Positions 33,911 to 43,082 are shown, counted from the stretch's first letter. The stretch is DNA of 64,000 nt from Arthrobacter sp. StoSoilB22 (GCF_019977315.1 NZ_AP024652.1:248001-312000), one strand, 5' to 3'. Translations and numbers: made by a program. Notes: a model not told the origin generated them from the letters alone.

Positions 33911-35751
33911 CCACCACTGCCGATAACGCCACCACCACTGCGGCTGTTGATTCCGTGTCCCACCTGACCCCGGAACGCTGGGCAGCCGCCAACCGGCACC
34001 TGGTCCGAAAGGCGATCGCCGAATTCTCGCACGAGCGCATCCTGGTCCCGGAGCTGATCCGCCAGGAGGGCGCCGGCGTGGGGCTTTACAAGGTGGTGAG
34101 CGATGACGACGCTACGGAATACCGTTTCCGCGCCAAGCTGCTGCAATTGGAGCACTGGTCCGTCACCGCCGAATCCATCGTTCGGTTGCGGGACGGCAAA
34201 GAGCTCCCTGTGGATGCCTTGGACTTCATTGCCGAGTTCCACGAGGCCCTGGCCATCCGCCAGGAAATGCTGCCCGTGTATCTGGAGGAAATCAGCAGCA
34301 CGCTGGCCAGCCATGCCTACAAACAGGGCAAGCCGTTCAGCTCGGCCGAATTGGCCGCGGGCATCACGGGTGGGACTGACCGGGCCGCTGATTTCCAGGC
34401 CATTGAGCACAGCATGACCGAGGGCCACCCTTGTTTCGTGGCCAACAACGGCAGGCTTGGATTCGGGATTGCGGACTACCACGCGTTCGCTCCGGAGACC
34501 GGTGCAACCGTGAAGCTGCAGTGGATAGCCGTGCACCGCAGCAAGGCTGTGTTCACATCGAGTGCTGGGCTGGATTACCGGACGCACTTCGAGGCTGAAC
34601 TGGGGCCGGCCACTCTTGCGTGGTTCAACGCGGAACTGTCCGCATCCGGGCTGGATCCGGAGGACTACCTCCTCATGCCCGTCCACCCGTGGCAGTGGGA
34701 CAACAAGCTCACGGTGACGTTCGCGGCAGAAATCGCCCAGCGCCACATCGTGAACCTTGGTACGGGCGAAGATTCGTACCAGGCGCAGCAGTCCATTCGT
34801 ACGTTCTTCAATACCGATTTCCCGGAGAAGGCCTACGTCAAGACGGCCATGTCTGTGCTGAACATGGGCTTCATGCGCGGGTTGTCTCCGCAGTATATGA
34901 AGGCAACTCCGGCCATCAATGACTGGCTGCAGGAACTGATCGGCAATGACCAGGAGCTCCAGAACCGGGGCCTGGCCATGATCCGTGAAACCGCGGCAAT
35001 CGGGTACCACAACCACTACTACGAGGCTGCCTCGGCCAAGGGTTCGCCCTACCGCAAGATGCTCTCTGCCCTGTGGAGGGAAAGTCCGCTGCCGCTGCTG
35101 GAGGACGGCCAGCAGTTGGCCACCATGGCATCGCTGCTGCACGTGGATTCGTCCGGAAACTCCGTGGTTTCTGCCCTGATTTCCCGGTCCGGCCTGGCGC
35201 CCACCAAGTGGCTTCGCCGCTACTTCGAGGCCTACCTCGTGCCGCTGGTCCACTGCCTTTATGAGTACGAGCTCGCTTTCATGCCGCACGGTGAGAACGT
35301 CATTCTGATCCTCGAAAACGGCGTGCCCGTCCGGGCGATCATGAAGGACATCGCCGAGGAAATCGTGGTCATGGGGGACAGGCTGGAGCTTCCGGAGGAA
35401 GTCTCCCGCGTCAAGGCTGAAATCCCTGCCGAGGAAATGGTCCTGGCCATTTTCACGGACGTGTTCGACTGCATTTTCCGCTTCCTCGGAGCCATTCTTG
35501 TTGAGGACGGGACGCTGCGCGAGGACGAGTTCTGGGGGACCGCTGCCTCCGTACTGCGGGAGTACCAGCAGCGCCACCCGGAGCTTGCTGACCAGTTCGC
35601 TATGCACGATCTCTTTGCGCCGGACTTTGAGTTGTCCTGCCTCAATCGCCTGCAATTGAGGAACAACCAGCAGATGCTGGACATCTCCGATCCCTCCGGC
35701 GGGCTCCAGATGGCCGGCCGCTTGGCCAACCCCTTGGCTAAGTTTGCTTAG
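33907..35751 (+). CDS. desD: NRPS-independent siderophore synthetase (IucA/IucC family)
   Basis: A 614-aa NIS synthetase: N-terminal ATP-binding region with GHPCFVANNGRLGFG, central HPWQWDN, and the C-terminal FhuF-like region (MPHGENVILILENG). DesD-type (type C) enzymes join and close hydroxamate units by ATP-dependent amide formation, giving desferrioxamine-like products. It starts with GTG in the GTGA overlap with desC and is preceded by GAGGAG. It ends the operon, followed by a hairpin at 35784. No dedicated exporter or receptor is in the window. Confidence 0.93.
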   Translation: MTTTADNATTTAAVDSVSHLTPERWAAANRHLVRKAIAEFSHERILVPELIRQEGAGVGLYKVVSDDDATEYRFRAKLLQLEHWSVTAESIVRLRDGKELPVDALDFIAEFHEALAIRQEMLPVYLEEISSTLASHAYKQGKPFSSAELAAGITGGTDRAADFQAIEHSMTEGHPCFVANNGRLGFGIADYHAFAPETGATVKLQWIAVHRSKAVFTSSAGLDYRTHFEAELGPATLAWFNAELSASGLDPEDYLLMPVHPWQWDNKLTVTFAAEIAQRHIVNLGTGEDSYQAQQSIRTFFNTDFPEKAYVKTAMSVLNMGFMRGLSPQYMKATPAINDWLQELIGNDQELQNRGLAMIRETAAIGYHNHYYEAASAKGSPYRKMLSALWRESPLPLLEDGQQLATMASLLHVDSSGNSVVSALISRSGLAPTKWLRRYFEAYLVPLVHCLYEYELAFMPHGENVILILENGVPVRAIMKDIAEEIVVMGDRLELPEEVSRVKAEIPAEEMVLAIFTDVFDCIFRFLGAILVEDGTLREDEFWGTAASVLREYQQRHPELADQFAMHDLFAPDFELSCLNRLQLRNNQQMLDISDPSGGLQMAGRLANPLAKFA

Positions 35752-35783
35752 GCAGACCCTGGGGAAGCCCTAGGGGAAGCTTG

Positions 35784-35817
35784 GGGACCGCAGGGCTGTG
35801 GCACTTCCTGCGGTCCC
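35784..35817 (+). terminator. Hairpin after the desABCD operon
   Basis: Perfect 11-bp stem GGGACCGCAGG (35784-35794) and its complement (35807-35817) with a 12-base loop, 33 bases after the desD stop. No T-run follows, so termination by this hairpin is likely but not certain. Confidence 0.5.
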
Positions 35818-35837
35818 TGCCGTCATCGCCCCCCACA

Positions 35838-35864
35838 GGGTTATTGTCAAAGTGACGATAACCC
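35838..35864. promoter_or_regulatory. NrtR-like box 1
   Basis: Arms GGGTTATTGTCA (35838-35849) and TGACGATAACCC (35853-35864) are complementary apart from one mismatch, with a 3-base spacer. TTGTCA within it can act as the -35 of a promoter whose -10 is TACAGT at 35868-35873. A Nudix-type NrtR regulator is encoded at the end of the same operon. Confidence 0.65.
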
Positions 35865-35875
35865 TGCTACAGTCA

Positions 35876-35896
35876 TTATTGTCAGAATGATAATAA
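35876..35896. promoter_or_regulatory. NrtR-like box 2
   Basis: TTATTGTCA (35876-35884) and TGATAATAA (35888-35896) with a 3-base spacer share the TTATTGTCA half-site with box 1. It sits between the predicted -10 and the pnuC ribosome site, where bound protein would block transcription. Confidence 0.6.
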
Positions 35897-35913
35897 CGAA
35901 CTGAAGGATGACG

Positions 35914-36579
35914 ATGATGGCGCTGCTCGACTGGATGAACTCTGCGGCACTTCCCAACCTCTTCGGCAGTCCGGTGAGCTGGATCGAAATCATTGGGTTC
36001 GTCACCGGCGCAGCCTGCGTCTATGGAGTCGCGAAGCAGAAGCTGTGGAACTGGCCCATAGGAATCCTGAACAACATCGCGTTCATTATCCTGTTCCTCG
36101 GAGCCGGTCTGTACGGTGAAACCGTCCTGCAGGTCATTTTCGCCGCTGTCGCTGTCTACGGTTGGTACAACTGGATCCGCGGCAATACCGGTACGGACAG
36201 CCGGAACGACCTCCCCATTCGGGATGCCAGCCGTAAAGAGCTTTTCCTTGGCCTCGGGGCCACGGCGATCGGTACTGCAGTTGTGGCGATGGTCCTCACC
36301 CACGGAACCGATTCCCAGGTTCCCTGGCCGGACGCTTTCGTGCTGACCGCATCCCTGGTGGCCACCTACGGGCAGGCCAAAAAGATCTTCCAGCACTGGT
36401 ACGTGTGGATCTTCATCGATGTGGTCTCCATCCCGCTCTACTTCAGCCGCGGCCTGACGTTGACCGCCATCCTCTACCTCGGGTTTCTCGCTCTCTGCGT
36501 CTATGGACTCATCGACTGGAAGCGCACCCGAAGCGCTGCAACGCCGGCCACCCCCGAAGCCATCAAGGCAGGAGCCTGA
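35914..36579 (+). CDS. pnuC: Nicotinamide riboside transporter PnuC
   Basis: A 221-aa membrane protein with about seven hydrophobic segments and PnuC signatures: WIEIIGFVTGAACVYGVAKQKLWNWPIGILNN, here seen as WIEIIGF and WNWPIGILNN, and VYGWYNW and QHWYVWIFIDVVSI. It lets nicotinamide riboside enter for trapping by the downstream NadR kinase. The ATG at 35914 is chosen since AAGGA (35904-35908) lies five bases upstream; ATGs at 35908 and 35917 are alternatives. The nadR start follows the stop within two bases. Confidence 0.9.
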   Translation: MMALLDWMNSAALPNLFGSPVSWIEIIGFVTGAACVYGVAKQKLWNWPIGILNNIAFIILFLGAGLYGETVLQVIFAAVAVYGWYNWIRGNTGTDSRNDLPIRDASRKELFLGLGATAIGTAVVAMVLTHGTDSQVPWPDAFVLTASLVATYGQAKKIFQHWYVWIFIDVVSIPLYFSRGLTLTAILYLGFLALCVYGLIDWKRTRSAATPATPEAIKAGA

Positions 36580-36580
36580 G

Positions 36581-37720
36581 ATGTACAAGCAAGCAATGGT
36601 CATCGGCAAGTTCTACCCGCCGCACGCGGGCCACGCACATTTGATAGCCACCGCCGCGGCCCAGTCCCGGAAGGTTGCCGTCCTGGTACTTGGCAGCCGT
36701 TTTGAGTCCATCACTATTGATGAACGGGTCAGGTGGCTGGCCGCTGAATTCGATGACGTCCACGGAGTGGAAATCTTCGGAATGCGCAATGACTGCCCCG
36801 AGGACTACCACTCGGACGAAATTTGGACTGCCCAGAACGAGCTGATGCGGCTGGCCTTGAAGAGCCATGGTGTGACAACAATCGACGCGGTCTTCAGCTC
36901 CGAAGAATACGGTTCACGCCTTGCTGCGGCTTTCGGAGCAGAGCACGTGCCGGTGGACCCGTCCCGGCAGGCCTATCCGATCAGCGGCACCATATGCAGG
37001 GAGGACCTCGGCACCTCATGGCCGTACATCATCGCTCCCGCCCGCCAGGAACTGGCAACGCGGATCATCGTGGTGGGCGCCGAGTCCACTGGCACCACCA
37101 CTTTGGCCAACGCGCTGACCGAACATTACCGGCCGAGGTTCCCCCGGATTGCCGACGTCCCCGAGTATGGCCGTCAGTTCACCTACGAGAAGTTCCACCG
37201 CCTCCGCTCGGAGACGCCCGACGCCGGTATAGAGGACATGGTGTGGACCGCCGAGGACTTCAGTTTGATTGGCGCACGGCAGAACGCGATGGAAAACGCG
37301 GCAGCGGATGCCTGCCCCTTGGTGATAGCAGACACCGATGCCCTGGCCACCACGCTGTGGGAGCGGTACTACCTCGGCGAAGGAAGCTTTGGCTCCTTCC
37401 ACGCGGCAGATGTTCTGCCCCGCAGGGATCTGTACTTGATCACCGATCACGAGGGCGTGGACTTTGAAGACGACGGGTGGCGTGAAGGCGAGCACCGGCG
37501 GGCAGAAATGACCGAGTGGTTCAAGGAAACCCTGACCGAGGAGGGGCATTCCTGGATTCTGGTCACAGGTGACCATGATCGGCGTGTGAAGACTGCCGTC
37601 GAGACGATTGACCTCATCCTTGCGCAACGGAGCGGATTCACTTCACCGCCGTGGGCAAGCCGAACCGTTCTGGCCCCATCCGTTGTGGCCCCATCCGTTC
37701 TGGAAAGGGCATCGGCATGA
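36581..37720 (+). CDS. nadR: NadR-like NMN adenylyltransferase/nicotinamide riboside kinase
   Basis: A 379-aa bifunctional protein without the E. coli-type N-terminal DNA-binding domain. Residues 1 to about 155 are the nucleotidyl transferase with GKFYPPHAGHAHLI (HxGH at His15 and His18). Residues about 160-360 are the P-loop riboside kinase. The P-loop reads GAESTGTTTL (166-175), with Thr where the Walker A lysine is expected. The start at 36581 has AGGAG six bases upstream. It overlaps nrtR by 4 nt. Together with PnuC it would import NR and convert it to NAD. Confidence 0.88.
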   Translation: MYKQAMVIGKFYPPHAGHAHLIATAAAQSRKVAVLVLGSRFESITIDERVRWLAAEFDDVHGVEIFGMRNDCPEDYHSDEIWTAQNELMRLALKSHGVTTIDAVFSSEEYGSRLAAAFGAEHVPVDPSRQAYPISGTICREDLGTSWPYIIAPARQELATRIIVVGAESTGTTTLANALTEHYRPRFPRIADVPEYGRQFTYEKFHRLRSETPDAGIEDMVWTAEDFSLIGARQNAMENAAADACPLVIADTDALATTLWERYYLGEGSFGSFHAADVLPRRDLYLITDHEGVDFEDDGWREGEHRRAEMTEWFKETLTEEGHSWILVTGDHDRRVKTAVETIDLILAQRSGFTSPPWASRTVLAPSVVAPSVLERASA

Positions 37721-38493
37721 CGGCGAATTCACAGTCCGCGAAGGAATTCCTCCAAAGCTATAACCCCGGGGATTACCCTTCCGTGGCCCTCACCGCAGAT
37801 CTGGTGGTCTTCGCGGTGTCCGCGGGCGCTTTGAACGTGGCGCTGGTTCGCAGGGGCGGGCATCCGTTTAAGGATGAGCTGGCGCTGCCCGGTGGTTTCG
37901 TCGGACCTAAGGAGTCTGCCGAACAAGCGGCACAACGGGAGCTCGTAGAAGAGACGGGGCTGGACCTTGGGAAGTTGCCGGTACACATCGAGCAGTTGGC
38001 CACGTACACCAGCCCGGATAGAGACCCGCGGATGCGAGTGGTTTCCGTTGCCCACCTGGCCCTGCTCGCGACGGACGGGAGCGTACTACCGGGGATTGCC
38101 GCAGGGTCCGACGCCGCAGCTGCTGCATGGCACCCTGTCCACGACGTCCTGCGCAGCAACGATCTGGCCTTCGATCACCTCGAAATCCTGCAGGACGGTC
38201 TGCGGCGGCTGGCCGGCAAGATGGAATACACCACGGTCGCAGCCCGCCTGCTGCCGCACGAGTTCACCCTGACGCAGTTTCGCACCGTCTACGACGCAGT
38301 GTGGGACACCACCCTTCCGGCGGGAAACTTCACCCGAAAGATGATGTCCCACCTGACTGACACAGGCCGAAAAGCGAGGGCGGCTACCGGTGGTGCCCCG
38401 GCAGCGCTGTTCACCGCCACTGACCGGCACATCCATCCGCCCATGGCGAACCCAACGAACTTGGCAAACCCAACAACCCATCTAGCGCGTTAG
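37717..38493 (+). CDS. nrtR: NrtR-family Nudix-domain transcriptional regulator
   Basis: A 258-aa regulator with an N-terminal Nudix-like domain (GGFVGPKESAEQAAQRELVEETGL, a Nudix box) and a C-terminal winged-helix domain (about 150-225; LLPHEFTLTQFRTVYDAV, NFTRKM). NrtR proteins sense ADP-ribose and repress NAD salvage genes, so control of this operon through the boxes at 35838 and 35876 is expected. It starts in an ATGA overlap with nadR and ends in a 4-nt overlap with the convergent BNR gene. Confidence 0.88.
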   Translation: MTANSQSAKEFLQSYNPGDYPSVALTADLVVFAVSAGALNVALVRRGGHPFKDELALPGGFVGPKESAEQAAQRELVEETGLDLGKLPVHIEQLATYTSPDRDPRMRVVSVAHLALLATDGSVLPGIAAGSDAAAAAWHPVHDVLRSNDLAFDHLEILQDGLRRLAGKMEYTTVAARLLPHEFTLTQFRTVYDAVWDTTLPAGNFTRKMMSHLTDTGRKARAATGGAPAALFTATDRHIHPPMANPTNLANPTTHLAR

Positions 38494-39794
38494 AGAAGCA
38501 GCATTGCCTCCGTGGAGTAGCTCTGCGACGAGCTCATTGATCCCCGGAACCAGCACACTGCGTGGACCGAGGGATCGCCGGGAATGACCATGGGCCGGAG
38601 GTTGTCCACATCCGATCCCTCGGTGATGGCTTCCCATGTCCAGCTGGCGCCGGAATCGGAAGTCCGGCCCCGGTAGATCTCGTAGTGCGCAGTGGTTGCA
38701 CCGGTTCGCGGGTCCACGGGTGCGGAGATGTAGACGCGATCCAGGTTGTTCGGGTCCACAGCACCCAGCCCGGTGTAGTCCTGCTCGTGCGGTAGCAAGC
38801 CGGGACCGGCGACGGCGAGGGGATGCAGCTTCCAGCGCAACCCATCAAAGCGGGCGTACAGCAGGCGGTGATCGTCGACGTCGAGCCTTTGCTCCCGCTG
38901 CAGCGGACCGTTCACGTCGTTGGCCCGGCACGTGAGGATCGCCGCGAGTTCCTTGCCTTGCCGGCGAAGGTCAGTAGTCCAGCCATGGGTGAGGACATCG
39001 CCGTCGAGCGTTAGCCCGGCTTCGAAAACGGTGGTGAGGGCCGTCTGGTTGATCCCGGCTGAGCCGATCACGGGCTTGCTGACCACCTTGCCCTCGGCGT
39101 CGTGGAGCGCATCGCCCTGGATGTAGCCGTGGTAGATGCTGTTGTTGTAGTCGCGTGGGTGGTGGTCCGTGGTGATGAGGTCGATCCGGTCCGTGCCGTT
39201 GCCGGCATAGCGGGTGTAGCCGTTGACGTAACCGATTTTGGGTCTGGTGAAGAGCTTGCCGCCGTAGCTCCAGGTGCTGCCGTGGTCCTCGGAAATCATC
39301 AGCGTGGGGTCGTCGTTGATGGCGCGGACAAAATTGTAGACCCGGCCTTCGGTGCTTAGAGCGTGCAGGTTGGAGTAGGTGGCGCCGCGACCGTCGGCGA
39401 GTTCCGTCCAATCGAACTGCTGCTCCGGTTCCCACTGGGAAGCGTCGTGCGGCTTGGTGGAGACGCGCCAGCGGGAGTAGTTGTCCGTTTTGTGCTTGGC
39501 GTACATTGCCACATAGTGGCCGTCGGGCCGGATGAGGAGGGCGGGAGTGTTGTGGTCATCGGACTCCAACCTTTCATGGAGTACGTGGACGCGGCTCTGA
39601 CCGGTAGCAAGGTTCACCACCGCAACTTCAATGTTGCCGCCACGTTCCGCACCACCCTGTCCTTCAGGTGCAGCGACCGAGCCCACCAGCAAGGTGTTGT
39701 TTGCGGGGTCGATCAGTGCGCGCTCGTCCTGGAACCAACACCACGCCCCGTTGTTGTTGAGGACAAGTGGCTCTTGGGGGAAAGAGTTGACCAT
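38490..39794 (-). CDS. BNR repeat-containing family protein (BNR_4)
   Basis: A 434-aa protein with the seven-bladed sialidase-like propeller of the BNR_4 group. Asp-box-like segments recur (SEDHGSTW, SDSGASWTW), and the N-terminus NNGAWCWFQDERALID is typical. Family members include polysaccharide lyases and hydrolases acting on plant or algal glycans, but many are uncharacterised. No signal peptide is seen. It is not in an operon; the gene on its 3' side converges with a 4-nt overlap. Confidence 0.78.
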   Translation of the reverse strand: MVNSFPQEPLVLNNNGAWCWFQDERALIDPANNTLLVGSVAAPEGQGGAERGGNIEVAVVNLATGQSRVHVLHERLESDDHNTPALLIRPDGHYVAMYAKHKTDNYSRWRVSTKPHDASQWEPEQQFDWTELADGRGATYSNLHALSTEGRVYNFVRAINDDPTLMISEDHGSTWSYGGKLFTRPKIGYVNGYTRYAGNGTDRIDLITTDHHPRDYNNSIYHGYIQGDALHDAEGKVVSKPVIGSAGINQTALTTVFEAGLTLDGDVLTHGWTTDLRRQGKELAAILTCRANDVNGPLQREQRLDVDDHRLLYARFDGLRWKLHPLAVAGPGLLPHEQDYTGLGAVDPNNLDRVYISAPVDPRTGATTAHYEIYRGRTSDSGASWTWEAITEGSDVDNLRPMVIPGDPSVHAVCWFRGSMSSSQSYSTEAMLLL

Positions 39795-39852
39795 GGGAAT
39801 CCTTTGCCGCTTTGCATCGTTTCAATTCCGGTGTGGGTACTAGTCTAGGCGC

Positions 39853-40632
39853 ATGACCACTCGAGCCAACGAACTTACAGCCTTGGTAACCGGGGCCACC
39901 GCCGGTCTCGGTGCAGAATTCGCCCGCCAACTTGCCGAAGCCGGACACCACCTGATCCTGGTCGCCCGGGATGAACAGCGCCTCAAAGAAACAGCCGAGG
40001 AACTTGAACGCGACTTCAGTATCTCGGCGGAGGTCCTTTCCGCGGACTTGACCACCGACGTCGGCGTCTCAGCCGTCGCAGACCGTTTGCGGGACGCTTC
40101 ACGGCCTGTGGATGTCCTTGTTAACAATGCCGGAATCGGGCTGTTGAAGTCGTTCGAACGGAATGAGCTGGACGAGGAACGCCGGCACCTGCGGCTCCAC
40201 GTCCAGACACCCATGGAGCTGAGCCACGCGGCATTGGAAGTCATGCTGGCCCGGGGGAAGGGACGGATCATTAACGTCGCCAGTGTGGCAGCGTTCGCCA
40301 ATAGGGGCAGCTACTCGGCGGCCAAAGCCTGGCAAGTGACCTTCAGCCGGTGGGCCAACACCGCCTACGCGAAATCCGGCGTGCAGGTCACGGCCGTTTG
40401 CCCCGGTTTCACCCACACCGAATTCCACGATCGCATGGGCATGGACAAATCCGTTGCACCCCGATTCCTATGGCTGACAGCCGATCGCGTAGTGCGCGAA
40501 GGGCTGGAGGACAACGCCAAAGGCAAGGCAGTCTCCATTCCGACGCGTCGGTACAAGGTGGTCAGCTTCTTCGCCCGTGTCCTCCCGGCGAAGCTCACGT
40601 CCGGCCCGCCTCGCCGGCGGTTGGAACCCTAG
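39853..40632 (+). CDS. SDR-family oxidoreductase
   Basis: A 259-aa classical SDR: TGATAGLG cofactor motif, NNAGIG, and catalytic YSAAKAW. The C-terminal PTRRYKVVSFFARVLP resembles the membrane-associated DltE/YqjQ group of short-chain dehydrogenases. The substrate is unknown. The last codons are repeated just after the stop: an imperfect ~17-bp direct repeat, CGCCGGCGGTTGGAACC, at about 40613 and 40634. Confidence 0.85.
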   Translation: MTTRANELTALVTGATAGLGAEFARQLAEAGHHLILVARDEQRLKETAEELERDFSISAEVLSADLTTDVGVSAVADRLRDASRPVDVLVNNAGIGLLKSFERNELDEERRHLRLHVQTPMELSHAALEVMLARGKGRIINVASVAAFANRGSYSAAKAWQVTFSRWANTAYAKSGVQVTAVCPGFTHTEFHDRMGMDKSVAPRFLWLTADRVVREGLEDNAKGKAVSIPTRRYKVVSFFARVLPAKLTSGPPRRRLEP

Positions 40633-40833
40633 CTCGCCGGCCGTTGGAACCATAAGCCCCAAAAATTGTCCTGCGGCTGCTTTCCTGACGGGGTGGCTGG
40701 CTTTAGGCTGATGCTGGAGTGCGGCACCGGGCGCGGCTGCTGCGCTGGGGCTACAGCAGCGTGGTCCCGCAAACGGGGCCCGCGAGTCGTCCCGCTTTCC
40801 CGCGAACCATGCCGTGTCCGAAGCAGGTAACGC

Positions 40834-42582
40834 ATGGACGAGGCAGCTCCCACGGACGGCTCCAGACAGGGAGGACACGACGGCGGAACGGTCGCCGTCG
40901 AGGACAGCGACGCACGCCTGGTGCTTCTTGTCCGAGCAGGAACCACGGCCGCGTTCGAGACGCTCTATGCGCGGCATCAGCCCATGGCTCGAACCGTGGC
41001 CGCCGCCCAGCTGGATAATTTTGCTGATGTTGACGATGTTGTGGCGGATGCGTTTGCCTCGGTCTATCAGTCCCTGGCTGCCGGGAAGGGGCCCGATTCC
41101 TTTTTCCGCGCCTATCTGCTGACTGCGGTTCGGCGTGTGGCCCACCGCGTCAACCGGGACGCGACCCGTACCAGCCCGACATCCGAATCGTACATTCTGG
41201 ATACCGTGGATGCCCATGATGATCCCGCCGTAGCGAAGTTCGAATCTGCGGCGGTGGCTCAGGCGTTCCGGTCCCTACCGGAACGCTGGCAGGAAGTCCT
41301 TTGGTACGTGGACATTGAAGGGCTGAAGCCTGCAGCCGCTTCGCCGCTCCTGGGCCTGACGCCCAATGGAGTGTCCGCACTCGCACTCCGGGCGCGGGAG
41401 GGCCTGCGCCAGGCGTACCTCCAAAACCACATCAGTACATCGGCAGGGGAAGATTGCGAGGAATACTCAACGCAATTGGGTGCGTACTCGCGCGAAGGAT
41501 TGAGCCGGCGCAAGCAAGCCCGGGTGCAGGAACATCTGGAAGGCTGCCCCAAATGCACCGCCCTGCTCCTTGACCTCAGTGACGTTCAGTCCGCCATGCG
41601 CGCATGGATCTTCCCGCTGGTAGCAGGGGTAGCCTTCAGCTCGGCCTTCCCTGCGCTCGCAGGCGGAGGCGGGGGAGCCGGTGGCACTGGGTCGGCACCA
41701 GGCGGCACCGTCATCCGCGGGGTGGAACCCCGGGGAATTTCCCTGCCCTGGAAAGTGGGCGCTGGCGTCTTGGCGGTGGCAGCAGTGGCAGCGAGTGCCG
41801 CCATGGCGCTGGGAGTTGCGGGCGCCACCACCTCCGAGCCGCCGATTGTGGGTGCATCGCCATCCCCGGGTGAGCCCACGAATCCGCTGATCCCACCGGT
41901 TGCTGAGGACATTTCGGAGGAGTATCCGCTATTACCGGACTTCAGCGATCCGTCCCAAGGCAGCCCCGAGAAGCCGGCCTTCTACCCCTTCCCGCCCAGC
42001 ACCACACCAGACCCCGGCCCCTTACCCAGTCCGTGGCCATCGCCGGGTGAAACTCTGCCGCCAGCGCTTCAGCCATTGCCTACCATTGCACCTTCGGACC
42101 CTGCCACCTTGCCGCCGCTGCAGCCCACGCCGGCACCTTCCGTAAGTCCTTCGCCGAACCCGACAGCAAGCCCAACGCCCATCCCCACGCCGAGCCCCGG
42201 CCCCAGCGAAACGCCGGCTCCCTTGCCTGCAGTGACGGCCACGTTCACCGCTGTGCCGGGCACAACGGCGTCGGACACCAACGTCACTGTCACTTTCCGC
42301 CTCAAGGACCAAACGGCGGTGCCCGCGTCCGCCGAGGTGGTCTTTACGATTTCCGCCGGCACGGACATGATCCCGGGCAAGCTCGTTGAACCGGCGGGCT
42401 GGACCTGTTTAAAGGAGGCTGCTGCCACAACGCAATTCCGTTGCACCAGCACCGCCGTGGACCCGGATGACCTGACGTTCCTGCTCGGAGTGTCCAAGCA
42501 GGACGAGGCGGAGGTGGCTACGCTCGACTACTCATTCAGCGGCACAGGCATAGGGACGGTGACCTTTTCCAACACCTTCTGA
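40834..42582 (+). CDS. Sigma-70 family factor fused to zinc-finger anti-sigma-like, transmembrane and extracellular domains (paralogue 2)
   Basis: A 582-aa paralogue of the protein at 24917. Sigma region 2 spans about 28-106 and region 4 about 143-195, near-identical in LPERWQ.VLW.(V/L)DIEGLKPAAA. The zinc-finger-like segment has Cys208 and H234-x3-C238-x2-C241. A Gly-rich loop precedes one membrane helix (about 306-330). A very Pro-rich linker covers about 335-470, and the C-terminal beta domain (about 475-582) shares GWTC, FRCT and YSFSG.GI features with the first copy. Sigma cores are far better conserved than linkers, as if the two read the same type of signal by different extracellular domains. 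A lipoprotein gene follows in the same direction. Confidence 0.85.
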   Translation: MDEAAPTDGSRQGGHDGGTVAVEDSDARLVLLVRAGTTAAFETLYARHQPMARTVAAAQLDNFADVDDVVADAFASVYQSLAAGKGPDSFFRAYLLTAVRRVAHRVNRDATRTSPTSESYILDTVDAHDDPAVAKFESAAVAQAFRSLPERWQEVLWYVDIEGLKPAAASPLLGLTPNGVSALALRAREGLRQAYLQNHISTSAGEDCEEYSTQLGAYSREGLSRRKQARVQEHLEGCPKCTALLLDLSDVQSAMRAWIFPLVAGVAFSSAFPALAGGGGGAGGTGSAPGGTVIRGVEPRGISLPWKVGAGVLAVAAVAASAAMALGVAGATTSEPPIVGASPSPGEPTNPLIPPVAEDISEEYPLLPDFSDPSQGSPEKPAFYPFPPSTTPDPGPLPSPWPSPGETLPPALQPLPTIAPSDPATLPPLQPTPAPSVSPSPNPTASPTPIPTPSPGPSETPAPLPAVTATFTAVPGTTASDTNVTVTFRLKDQTAVPASAEVVFTISAGTDMIPGKLVEPAGWTCLKEAAATTQFRCTSTAVDPDDLTFLLGVSKQDEAEVATLDYSFSGTGIGTVTFSNTF

Positions 42583-42650
42583 CGTGACCAGGGCCCTTAG
42601 CGCCCATCGGGTTACTATGGCACTTCATTCGAGCCTGAGGGGGCAGTGCT

Positions 42651-43082
42651 ATGAAGAACGGATCCTTGACATTCGCGGTGGCAATGGTTGCAGGGGGACT
42701 GCTGCTGAGCGGCTGCTCAGGTACCAGCTACTCCGGTTTGGAGGCGTTGCAACGGGAGGCGACGGAGGCAGACACGGCCCCGGAAGGGCTGACCATGGGC
42801 GAAGTTGAGCTGGAAAAGATCCTTCTGGTGGCTGAGGCTAACGGAAAAAAGTACTACTTGGGGGAAGGCAAGCAACACCGGCCGACGTGCCTGATCGTAG
42901 GATCCGCCGACGCGTATTTCTCGCATAGTGGCTGTAGCGATTCCATCCAGGGAGAGTTGTTGAGGATTGGTGGCCCCGACCAGAAATCCGCCGTTCTGGT
43001 GTCCGATGGCTACGACACCAAGCAGTTGGAATCGAGCGGCCTGACGAAAATCCACCCGAACATCCTGGTAGTAACGAACTAG
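42651..43082 (+). CDS. Small putative lipoprotein
   Basis: A 143-aa exported protein with a lipobox LSGC (Cys about residue 22) after a short hydrophobic signal. The mature part has two cysteines (PTCL, SGCS) that could pair and a conserved-looking core KYYLGEGKQHRPTC, but I do not recognise a family. GAGGGGG precedes the ATG. It follows the second sigma-fusion gene by 68 bases and may belong to its regulon, which is inferred. It ends in a 4-nt overlap with the convergent FUSC gene. Confidence 0.75.
   Translation: MKNGSLTFAVAMVAGGLLLSGCSGTSYSGLEALQREATEADTAPEGLTMGEVELEKILLVAEANGKKYYLGEGKQHRPTCLIVGSADAYFSHSGCSDSIQGELLRIGGPDQKSAVLVSDGYDTKQLESSGLTKIHPNILVVTN

Noticed and set aside
33559..35655. 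A 698-codon open frame on the minus strand opposite desC and desD
   Set aside because: It is the mirror of strongly supported siderophore genes in GC-rich DNA, has no recognisable domain, and is rich in Arg/His/Gly as expected for a shadow frame.
37667..37705. Direct repeats at the 3' end of nadR as regulatory sites for nrtR
   Set aside because: They encode the repetitive C-terminal tail (LAPSVVAPSVL) and are coding low-complexity; no palindrome.
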